Assembly: GCA_020055645.1 (NCBI GenBank)
Contig: CM034550.1
Span: forward strand, 17,869,001 to 17,933,000
Direction: 5' to 3'
Origin: Tomocerus qinae
Taxonomy: Eukaryota > Arthropoda > Collembola > Entomobryomorpha > Tomoceridae
DNA length: 64,000 nt
The notes beneath the pieces are model-generated. The model saw only the letters and a program-made list of their open reading frames with translations, had not been told where the DNA came from and ran no database searches. Shown in pieces: positions 42,001 to 52,868 of the stretch. The stretch's first letter is position 1, and each line of letters begins with the position of its first letter. A program made the translations under genes and the position numbers.

Positions 42001-45000
42001 ACTTTTTACATAGTAAAACTGCGTACTGCATTCAATTGTCTTTACGTTTTCCTACTTGCATTACATCAAAATTCTATTTTCGTAAATATTTAGTCTTTGA
42101 CCAACTAAGCTACTATTAGCCCCTGGTTAGAGAGGTAATTCCTACTAATTTCAAATTTCAAACAATAATTTCTACCAATTTTTACAAATACACTAGTTTC
42201 TACTGTTTCCTCTTATTGTAGATTATATACTACCTGAGTGGATTATATTATTTCCATCTACACATTACATGGAACGATTTGGCCAAAAAATGTATTGAAC
42301 GTTGTACCTTATTTGATTTGTAAATAAGTAATAAGTAGCATAGGTTAGTTGATGTTCCAATCCAAAAGCAATAGAAGGTTGTAAGGAGTTAACAATTCCA
42401 CAACTCCATTTTGTTTCATGTCATTTTACAACAAGACAATCAAAACTATGTACGACTGTACATACAAACGATTGATACTAAATTCAGTCAGGTGACTTTG
42501 CAAAACAAAAGTGAGGTTTGTAACACTTTTATAGTTATTCAACTATAATACTTAATTTTTGGTATTTGGGTAAGAAATACTTATGCTAATTGACATATAT
42601 TATGAAAATTGTAGATAAAAATTAAGAAAAAGTAGATATCTAAGTTACTATTTAAATTACGGGCAATTACTTTTTCGATGCGTTCTTCAAGAGCCCATTT
42701 TTTGCGCAGAATTTCTTCATTTGGGTTTGTCATCCCATAGTCAAGAAATTCGGCAACTCGTTTTCCTGCAATTTTCCTTGCACCGTCCTTTCCCCCGTCC
42801 TCCGCTTCTACGTAGAACCCTGAACCTTCACTTTCGTTAAATACTTTCTTCACAAAAATTTTGTATCGCTCAGAACGTTCCTTTTGTCGTTTTTGGTTCT
42901 TCATATCCCATAGCCAGTCAGATTCCACTATTTCCTGTTTCAATTGGGTACATAATCACTGTTAATGCATTCTGACATTCTTCTCTCAAGATAGTTCAGT
43001 AAAAGAATTTTAAAAGGTTTATTTTTACAAACCGCTATGTCGGCATAGACAGGAGTCCACGAAATATTATGCTCTTGCTCTAAAACCATAGGTCTTGACA
43101 TTATCCACATGTATCTGAGCACTTGCTCCTGCACTTCACCCAAAGTTGTTATGTGCACGTAATAACCTGCAAAACGTTATGCATTGGTATGAATATTTAA
43201 TCAAGAATTCCCTAATTCACAACAACATTCTTAAACCAAAAGGAAACTTTCTCATAAATATTTTACCAAGCAATAAAACTGATTTTCTTTTCTCAGAAAA
43301 CAATTTACCTTTGTTATTGCATGCAATCCAAAGCACTTCTCCTTTTTGGGTTACCTCTCTTCCTATCAGATACGTGAAAACTCTGGTTTGTACTTTACGT
43401 GGCTGTGGTGTATCCGGTTCGTAAGAATTCGGATCTCTATTTCGTTCGTTAAATATCTCTTCATATTTGTAAGGGACTCCATCGGTTATCAACATTATCG
43501 CCTCGTTGCAATTTGAAGACTCGCAACCGTCAACATTACGATACTGAAAACACAAATAGGATACCATTTACAGAACTTTCAATCTACAATAAATTAAAAT
43601 ACAATTTAAATCCATACCCTTTCCAGTATATCAAAGGCAGTATTAAATGCAGCAGTAAAATTTGCAACTCCAGTAGTACGATCCTGATCCAGTCCAACTT
43701 TGAATTCCCGGATGTTTTCAAGATTTGCCTAACAGTATTAGCCATGATTTATAAATTACGAAGTTACATTTACATGGGCAATAGAATTGCTAAGCTATTT
43801 TACCTGCACAAGTCCATCTCTAAAACAAGGTACAACCGGCTGGGTTTCTTCAGAAAAATTGAAAACATTCACATAATCATTGTCAGTAAGAGTTTCCAAC
43901 ACGGTGTAGACAACATGTTTGGCAATTTCTCTACGAAGCCCAGTCATTGATCCAGACACATCATGTAAAATTATAATATTTTTCGGCGTGTTTGAAGCTG
44001 CGATGTACCACGGTCGGGTACGACAATCAAATAGATCAGGATTATATTTGTCTCCATTGTCATTTGGCCACTTCATGGCTAAAAAATATCAATCATTGAA
44101 TAAATAATTTTATTTCTAATTGATAACCACATGTAATTTCATATTTCAAATGTTGAAATAAATATTTGAAGGAATAATAATTATTTTGAGATGTACCAGG
44201 GTATTGTCTGAAAAATCCTTTATAGCTGCAAAAGTACTGCCAATACAACAGAGGGTTAGCTTGATAATTCGTAATGAAAAATTCGTCTAATTTAGTAGTC
44301 CATTCTATTCCCTCGAGGACATCTGGCCCTGTAATCAACCATTCAGTCATGCAAATATGGTATACTCACGGAATAGCATATTAATTAAGTAGGTTTGTTA
44401 ATTACTTTTGTCATAGATGCTTGTTGGAACATGAATGGCACTAAAATTAGTGTTGACACTAGTGCCAAAATGGGAGTCTTTCTTAAGGTCGACTTTCATT
44501 AGAAGTGGGTCCTGTTCTTCACCTCCTCCTACACTCTTATCCTCTGATGGTGGAATTGGTGTATTTATTTTTCTTGCATTTACATATTTCTCTGGCCATT
44601 TTATCTCTGGCTTTTTTCCATCAGGCCCTGGAGAAACATCGTACTTCTGAAAATGTTCTACAGCTACTTCTTCGGCAGTGGACATCACATTCTGTAAACA
44701 GAAAATAATGATCCATATCTTACACTTTAAAAATTGAAATACAATTTCTTTAAAGCAAGAATACATAATTTAGTGAATATTTTTAGCGAAAAAAATGGTT
44801 AATTCTTCCTTACTCTTATCGCTTTTATTCTTTCCTCAAAATCTTCATAAGTGTTTTTGATAATTTCTTCTACGATTTGATCTAATTCAACCCTACGGAC
44901 GTCTCCTGTGCTTTGCTGGAATCTCTGAAAAAGCGGAACAAACTCCTTGATTTACTGGAAATGATTTTTAAATTGTATACTTGAATTATTATTGGGATAA

Positions 45001-45293
45001 CTTACCCTTTGAACATCTGTATGTTTACTAATAATGTTACCAAAATTGAAGAAATCTAATCCAAAATCCTTAGCCATTTTCCTGAGACTGGATCATTGAA
45101 AATATTATTAGAGCATTAAATTAGTTAGAATAAAATAGATATGAAAATATCGGACAAAAATCCAGGTCAATGATGCATGTAAATATTATTTGTTAAAGAA
45201 AGTGACTTACGCCTTCTCCGTAACGGGGGTAGGCTGGACAATATTAACAAAGAGGAAGGGTACCCCCAGGATGAAGGGGAGTGACCACATCAT
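36050..45293 (-). CDS. CACNA2D: Voltage-gated calcium channel α2δ subunit
   Basis: Twenty-five minus-strand exons join in phase (45293-45211, 45081-45006, 44924-44814, 44691-44406, 44328-44197, 44078-43804, 43728-43618, 43543-43309, 43166-43033, 42934-42671, 41801-41700, 40862-40776, 39645-39490, 39408-39307, 39223-39143, 39067-38689, 38564-38471, 37931-37827, 37721-37454, 37388-37304, 37211-37069, 36975-36858, 36793-36544, 36452-36218, 36145-36050), about 1335 residues. Seen: signal peptide [24 protein letters not shown] region with [19 protein letters not shown]; a VWA domain with intact MIDAS DVSGSMT (about residue 270); a Cache-like part with [10 protein letters not shown] and [38 protein letters not shown]; and a C-terminus with ECGGG-like DCGGSSS plus a short hydrophobic end, as in GPI-anchored α2δ. 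Role: extracellular auxiliary subunit that traffics and tunes CaV channels. Orthology to a particular α2δ paralogue is not resolved. Exons 10-11 add a charged insert. Confidence 0.93.
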
Positions 45294-48200
45294 CCTTAAA
45301 ATAAGCAGTGAGGGCTGCAAGGGACCAACTGTGGTCACTTGGTCACTACCCCACCATACTATTGATTAGTTGTTTGAAAGAACGCTCCGCTCCAGTTTGT
45401 TCCGACTCAGAGCAAATTCCAGGGACTACGGCACCGATGCGGACTTTTGCTGTTTCCAACGGAGTCACTCGAAGTTGGAGGCAGAGTCACCGTCGGTTTT
45501 CTGTGCTATCTCCCCTTCTCACTCTACGGACCTCGTTAACATACTGGCCTGACTGGCACTTATACTCTGTCTTCCACCAACGAAGAATACCTATTGCAAT
45601 TACAAATATAAAATCCACGGAGGTATATGCATATGTGCAGTAGCGAGAGATTGAATTCGTTCGGTCGGTCTCCTTTCTAGATCAATATTATTCATCTGTT
45701 GCGCGTTTGTACATTTTAATGCAAAAGTGCTTGTAGAACGTAGACCTAGTCATTTCAGTTCAGTTATTCTGTCATATCAAATTCCTCCATTCTTCCATGA
45801 CATTCCCGTTTACCTTTCTCCATTCTCCCTTCTCTAAATAGCCTACACGGTAATGGAAAGCATTTGATATCCTTGCAAATTTTCTCATAACCTTCTCTTT
45901 AAAATGCAAATTGGATTTGGGATATAAAATCTCATTTTTATTACCACGCCTGGAAATTCCAATGTGGTACCTCCGGCAGACCGACCTTCTCATAGTAAAT
46001 CTACGTCAAAGTACATTAGCCAATTTTTTTGCAATATCCAGACATTTTTTTCATTCTCTTGAGGTTAGGGGCTCTGGGAAAGAATTTATATCAATCTCCT
46101 CTACGACTGTCTATACGCTTATTTGAATTTTATGGAAATTACCCACTAACACTTTCCTTATTGGAATATCGAACTAGAGAACTGCCAAAATAATTCTTAA
46201 TCAATGAAATTTTATCATAATCCACGTAATATTTGAACAAGTATTTGAAGTAAGTATAGATAAGAATAATAAATCTGGGTTATTGCCTCTTTTTATATCT
46301 TTGCATGGTTAGTTAACTTGGGAAAAACGGGATCTGAATTCATTTCTTGCCATTTGCATCACAGACTTAGTTTTTTTCTCAAAGTTCATGGAGTGTAGAA
46401 AGTTGAGCCAAATCAAATACTATAATCCACGAGAGCGAAAACCGAAATTGGAAGTGGTATTACTTTTTGCTTACCTTATATGTGTTATAGAATTCCTCTT
46501 AGGTTGATGAGTTAAAGATTTCGTGCGGAAGAATCCACTGTATTTCAGAGTAATTTCTGTAAGAAACGAAAGGTGGAAATGGAAAAGTGTTCTATTATTG
46601 GTGGAAAGACAATTCCTACTTATACAGGATTTATAAGCTTCGTTCTCAGTCTAATCCTTTCTGAAAGGGAGTATTACGTAGTTCCATCAGCAAGTAAATA
46701 CTAAAGGAATGAGATGTAATTTTTATGAGTTGGTCATAGACCACAAAACCCAGTTATATATATGATGTTTTTGTTGCAGGATGTTTATAATTTAGAGTTG
46801 GCGAAAGTATAAGTTATCTTGCGGTGGCTAAGAGCTTCAACTTGAACTATTTTCGGGAGTAACAGAGAAGTTCCGTGTTTTGACTCAATTTTCACTCTGC
46901 ACGTAGTTGTACATATTTCAAAGAAAATACAGTCTCGTTTACTGAAGTTACCCGTCTCATGCTTCTTCACAGATAAATATTGATCTACCCAACCGACCAT
47001 TTAAACCAGTTTCAGCTGATAGTAGTTTTATGGTGTTTTCTTTTACTAATTCATATAATCAGTTACGTATACATCAAGAAGCCAACGAAATCATTATATT
47101 TTTTACAGGCAAAAAGCCTTTCATATTAGACCACTTCTTCTCGCAACAACTTGCTTTTTCCTCACACAGAATAACAAATGAGACGTGGATATATAATGAA
47201 AGATGGCATGCATGCCATGCTCTGCCTTTTCATGAACAAACACTTCTCTATAACATCCATTAATCACAACACTCTTCAAACATGTTCCTTTTTGGCATGC
47301 CATGCCCTATGCCAGGCATCAATCAACAAGATTCTATATATTAATAGATCCAATAACCAAAACATCCTTTTTATTCTCGCTAAATATTCTGCAACATTGT
47401 TTCAACAAGAAAAAAATAAATATTTACACAAGCTTTTGGGAAAATTGTGTAATAATCTATAAAGCATAACCAAAGGAAGGATATGCGGGGAATTTTCTCA
47501 ACAAGAAGTTAATAAAGTGTTACATTGTCTGTAAAGTAAACGCAAAGTGGTACGATTACTTCCAGGAAATGGGCAAAAAAGGGTAATCTTGTAAATAATT
47601 CCGTTTTAAAGGCAGAAGGAGGGAGAGAATAGTGTCTTTACCGATTTTGGGGCATTATAAAACTTACACTTCGGTCCTATACATGGTGCTCACTTCTCGG
47701 TGCTCTCATTTCATTCGCTTGACTCACTAAAGGAAAGTTGGAATAAAGAAAGAAAAGAGAAAGTAAAAAAGAAAGGCAGGAGAAAGGAAGTAATAGAGCT
47801 TCAAGACGCGGATGGTAGATTCCATAATGAAATAATAAAAGTCATTATTAGAGAGTCATCAAAGGAACTGCGTCACACAAGTTTTTCATTGAGAATTTGC
47901 GGTCATTTTTTCGCTATAATTCTCCAACCCTATGGAACTAATGAAACTAAGTACTATATGTGAATTGCAATTAGTTATGGCGTTATGCTTTCGTTGCTTC
48001 ACACAGTTAATCTAAAGAAATAGAACTTTCTTTCTTTAGTTTGCGCTTGAGTATCATACTGTTTTATTGCACAATAATCCTTTATATAATATTATGTAGG
48101 TACTTCTGACGATTTATACCAATTATATTCTATATGCCACAACACTTCATTATATTCTATCCTATTATTAACTTGTTGCTCTGCCACAGACAGTTTTCTA

Positions 48201-49783
48201 TTGTAGGAGCTGTTATTATTATTACTTTCCCACACAACAGTGATTTATTATACAATAAACTTGCACAATAATGTTTTCTCGTCATTTTACCGTTGCTCCA
48301 TCCGCAACTCTATTCACACCGCCAAAGTACATAGCTCACGACCAGGTCGTTTATTTTACTCTTCCGTCTGCTTTACCTAGGATAATTTATGTTCAACACT
48401 AAAGACTTTATTATACCTATAGAAAACAGTTGACAAATACTAAAAGCTAGTTATAATTTATATACTGCTTACAATATACCCCGGGAAATCTGATTTTTGC
48501 TATATGCCTACAGATTTCCCTCAAGCACATTTAATTTACACATGATAAAACTGGCAAGACCAAAATTCATACTCCAAAAACCTGGAAACCAAATATTTGA
48601 CTTCGTATACAGATATAGAAATTCGATACATTTAATGGATTTTGCTGACACAGTTGCTCTACTTTGTGCTTAAGCAAAATCTGTCATAAATTCATAATCA
48701 AAAGGATTGCAAAATCCACTTATTTCTACTTTTGATAAATAAATTCACAGTTTTTACTTTGCTACCTGTCAAGTATGTATATACTTATTACATTACTAAC
48801 TTTTTCATTTAGCAGATACTTTTTGTTGACTTAACCATTACTTAAGTAAACTATCTATAGACCTACAGCTTTTGGTTAAAAAAATAACATTGACAGTCAG
48901 CTAATGTGATGGTATACGAATAATTGTCTAAATCCTCTATGGTATTTACAATTTAATTATTTTGTTGTCTAGATTATTAGATTAGTACGTTATAATCATT
49001 GGCTTTTAGTATACATAGGTCGAAACTCGAAAGGTCGAATAGCCACACTTATGCCCCGTGCTGTATTAAAGCATGCATACGTGTACACAGTCATTTATTA
49101 CATTGATATTATTGATCTTTGTTACAATAATTGAACTCTAGTAACAAACTCACAATGATCAGTACAAAGTAGAGCTAAAGTAGCTACGACATAACGGAAC
49201 ACTTTAAATTAATCAATCAGGTCTTCTGTAAAATGGTCGGTTGGTCATGGTATCAGTATCACTTTCCTCTAGATCCTACAGTTTAATTTGATAGTACTTC
49301 GCTTTTACTTAGTTGGTTTGATTGACTAGATTGACTAGTTTCCTAAATGGTAGCCACATTGATGTACAGGTAAATGTATCCTCTACTGTATCAGATTAAA
49401 GCTCGGCATTTTTTGTACAGTGGGTGTTTAGCACTAGATAATGAACATTCGTGAGTATTTGCCTAGTATACCCTAAAAATAACATAATTCGTTCAAAAGT
49501 TGTGATTTACTATAATTTAACAAAGGTACCACGAGACTTTTAGTATAGAAAAAGAAGATCTTAATTGATATTGTATAAATATGTACGGACTTTGTTATGG
49601 GAGCCGAAGACGAACACATTGTGTATATTGATTGAAAAATGAATACATTCACAGTTCGGTAATCAAAGTCAGTTCCAGTGGGCTTGACAATCAGCACGGA
49701 GCACATTGATCCAATTTTAGACATCCCGATCTGTATTCTGTAGTACGTACTACTATTATAGTAGATTAGCTAGACTCATGGCT
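45294..49783. other. Intergenic, no supported gene
   Basis: Promoter side of the α2δ gene, then about 4 kb of AT-rich DNA. Open frames at 45308-45643 (+), 47178-47462 (+) and 47700-47963 (+) show no family motifs or consistent splice partners. A short perfect palindrome (ggcatgcatgcc) lies near 47206. Nothing else recognised. Confidence 0.5.
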
Positions 49784-50653
49784 CTATTGCTGTAATATGA
49801 ATTTTTTAACATCTACAGCTGAAGTGGGTAATGGTGTTTTTGCTATAATTTCGTTGAGTAGATCCTTAATGACTCCTTCGAGCATGGTGGAAACTTTCCA
49901 TTTGACACGGTTTCCCACGACTTGAAGGATCTATTAGGTTAAATATAAACTGATAATCATTACATTACCTTCTATAAAAGCGGTAGAATGCTCTTTATCG
50001 ACATCAAAGAGCAAGAGCCACTACTTTTAAAAGTACAATTGATTGAAAGAAGTAATTTGGCAAATTCCATTAGCAGACTTACACTAGAGACGAGAAAATT
50101 TAGTACGGAGCCCAGTCCTGTGATCTTCGCTTTGAGAGAGCCTATATCTTTTACAGTTAGTTTCTCTAAAATGACTGTATCTGACCCTGGAGCTAAACAC
50201 AGCTGCACATCGCAGGTGACATGACTTAAACTCCCCGTAATCGAACCCCGAGGACCGTGATTCATGAACGTGGCATGAATATCATACGCCAGTTCTGTAT
50301 TTATTATTCCCACTTCTACGTCCACAATTACTCCTCCCATCTATATATAACACCCAAGAAATAGTGTCAAAATTGAAACTACCATCCTTCCAATTTATCA
50401 CTCGCTTTATAGCAAAACTTACGTTTATAGTTATGATAGCGTCACCCGTCCGATGGATCGTCTCTAGGCCTTTGAGTATTCCATTATATAAAACGGCTTC
50501 TCCATGCCAGGAAACACCAAGACGTCTCCTAGTAAAATTCGTTGTAGCGTCCGGAAGGTTTATGTTATTGAGACCGTTATCCACCATCTGAATATGTAGG
50601 CTATCTAAGACTGAATCTGTGTAACTGTTTGCAATTGCACTACTAATCTGCAT
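49784..50653 (-). CDS. Mite group-7-allergen-like lipid-binding protein
   Basis: Three exons on the minus strand: 50653-50423, 50340-50083 and 49930-49784, all phase 0, giving 211 residues. Seen: an N-terminal helical stretch (SSAIANSYTDSVLDSLHIQM), then alternating β-strand segments with NGILKGLETIHRTGDAIITI, IIDTELAYDI-like IINTELAYDIHATFMNHGP, CDVQLCLAPGSDTVILEKLT and VKDIGSLKAKITGLGSVLNFLV, and an amphipathic C-terminal helix with GVIKDLLNEIIAKTPLP. This pattern matches the arthropod group-7 allergen (Der p 7-like; Pfam Grp7_allergen) family, whose fold resembles BPI/takeout-type lipid binders and is normally secreted. A signal peptide is missing: the ATG at 50653 overlaps a possible acceptor (aaaatgcag before 50647), so a separate signal-peptide exon upstream is likely but was not found. 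Confidence 0.8.
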
Positions 50654-52868
50654 TTTGTATACTTTTAAATGTAGAAATTTGGTTCCTCTTTGACCCTATG
50701 ATTTTCCAAATAAAACGTGGTAACGATAAGATTTTTGATTTTCAAAGGGTGAGTCTTAATTTTTGGCGGAAAAGCCTTTTCGTTTCAGTTTGACCACTAA
50801 AAATAAAGAATTTATATTGGCGAACATTTCCTAACGGCTTTGCAATGACTGGTTACTGTGTAAGAAAGTAAATCAGAAAAGTAGTAAGCCCCTTAGAGCA
50901 GTGTTGTGGGATGAAGCAACAATTTATTTTCGTGTGTATATGCTTCATACAAGTGTCTTTGGTAGGATTAGGTAGAAGGTCTGTGTATTCGTATGTAGTG
51001 TGGTAATGTGAGATAAGTTTTCACATAAGAGTCGCTAATCTACCGGAGAAAGTCAAGAGTGGTGTGAATCTTGCTGGAGAACAAGTTAAAAGTAGGGAAA
51101 ACAAAGCTGATTGTGAATGGAAGAACGGAGGAAAAGGATACACACACTACACACGTGCTCCAACCAACTCCAGCGTCTATCTTGGCCGAGTCAATGATGA
51201 GAAAGAAATACAAATTCCGGATCGGATCCTAGGCAGAGCTCAGAACAGAGGAACGAAAGGAAATGGGGTGAAGATAGCTTTGAGCTGCTGAGAACTCCAG
51301 AAATACTCGAGCGAGTGTGTCGAGATATGATTTTCTATGTGTGTATGTATGTATAGTGAATTGATATAATTTGAAAGCCCCTCTGGTAGTCTGAGTTGAA
51401 CTTATGTTTAGAGAGCTGCTTTCCACACGAAGAAAAGTTTCCCTTCCAGACTACTTGTTCTGAATGAGTTGGCTCGGCTGTTGTGTCTGAGCTGTTGAGC
51501 TGAGCTGATTGTGTGTGAGCTGAAGAACAGAAGACGGGAGAGAAGGAGACAGAGCAGAACGGAACCGAAGAGTGCAGTAGTAGTAGTGCCCGGGCAGGAG
51601 CAGGGTGACTACTACATGTGTAATATGCTTACAACCGTAGAACCTTACACGACGACATCCAGAATCCTGACCAGACTAGAAGGACTAGAACCGGGTAAAG
51701 GGAAAGTGAAACCAGGGAAATTCCTGAATCAATAGTAGAATCAATATCACGTATATCCGTTCTGTGCTCCTTTCTCGTATGACTTCAATACAGAAAATCC
51801 TGAACCTATTTAGGTATAAATAAAGCTGTGTGAGAGCTTTGCATTTCGACAACTTTCCTTTCCCTCTACCTACATCTATGCTTTGACGTAAGTAAATCCT
51901 CCTATTTCCTTCTCGGAGGTCCAACTCCAACACAATCTTTTGCCCCTTGGCTTTGTAACTGTCTCGTTCTCGTCCTAGCTCTAAACTAAAGTGACTGACT
52001 TGACTCTGTCTCTCTACTAAACAAAATACAGTTAGTACATTGCATTTGGATTGTGGAAGCCTTGCTTAGTGAAAGCGGAGAAAGCCATTCATATTCTGCT
52101 TGAGTTTCTCCTTTCACTTCACAGAGAAAGTCATTCTCGTTCAAAACTGTCAGACAAAGGGAAGATTAGTTTCATCCAAGCATATGCTCCTGTTAGTTCC
52201 ATTGAAATGGATATCTCTCCTAGTTATCTATATACAATTTATGCCGTGCGTGGGGGCTAAAAAAGACTAGTTATTAAGGACAAACCGATATTACATGCAT
52301 TCTCATAATAAACTTTCCTAAAAGACGTCATTAGCAACTTTTACCGAATCATTTCCTGCAGATTCACCAATTCCCTACCTACTTAGAATAGAATATTTGC
52401 ATCGTTTGTCTTTTATTGTTGACAGTACGGCTTAATTGAAATTTATGAACTGGAAATCTAATAGAATGCTTTATTTGCACTTTACACATCAAACATACAA
52501 TCAGCGATGATCAATCTCCTCCTCCTTTGTGTACGGCAGTTTTAGACATTATTAACTTAAGTAGGTATCATCAAGGTATCCTTCAACATATATGAAAATG
52601 CTGTTCAGTTCTACCAGACTATTAAAATAAATGTAATATTAATAGTACCAGAATTCAATAAATAAATAAATACCAAGGGTAATCACAATTTTAACATGAA
52701 TATGAGCTGAATAATTTATTTTTGAAGTACTTTTAAAGGTTTTTTATGATGAACGCGGTGTACATTTATACGAAGGCAGTCAAAAAATAGAAATTAACTT
52801 CTTAATTAATTAACGTTAAGATTCTTGCTGGGTGAAACAAAAATTGATCATTGGTTTTGAAACAAAGG
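50654..52868. other. Intergenic, no firmly supported gene
   Basis: No family motifs. On the plus strand at 50911 an ATG opens a short signal-peptide-like frame that meets a possible donor (gtagg) near 50961; no second exon was found. Several purine-rich open frames around 51.1-51.7 kb look like chance. Confidence 0.45.

Noticed and set aside
47200-47320. Palindrome ggcatgcatgcc and nearby repeated ggcatgccatg words
   Set aside because: Too short for a transposon end or a structured RNA; no flanking duplication.
47700-47963. 87-codon Lys/Glu-rich plus-strand open frame
   Set aside because: Purine-rich low-complexity DNA gives such frames by chance; no splice partners or family match.
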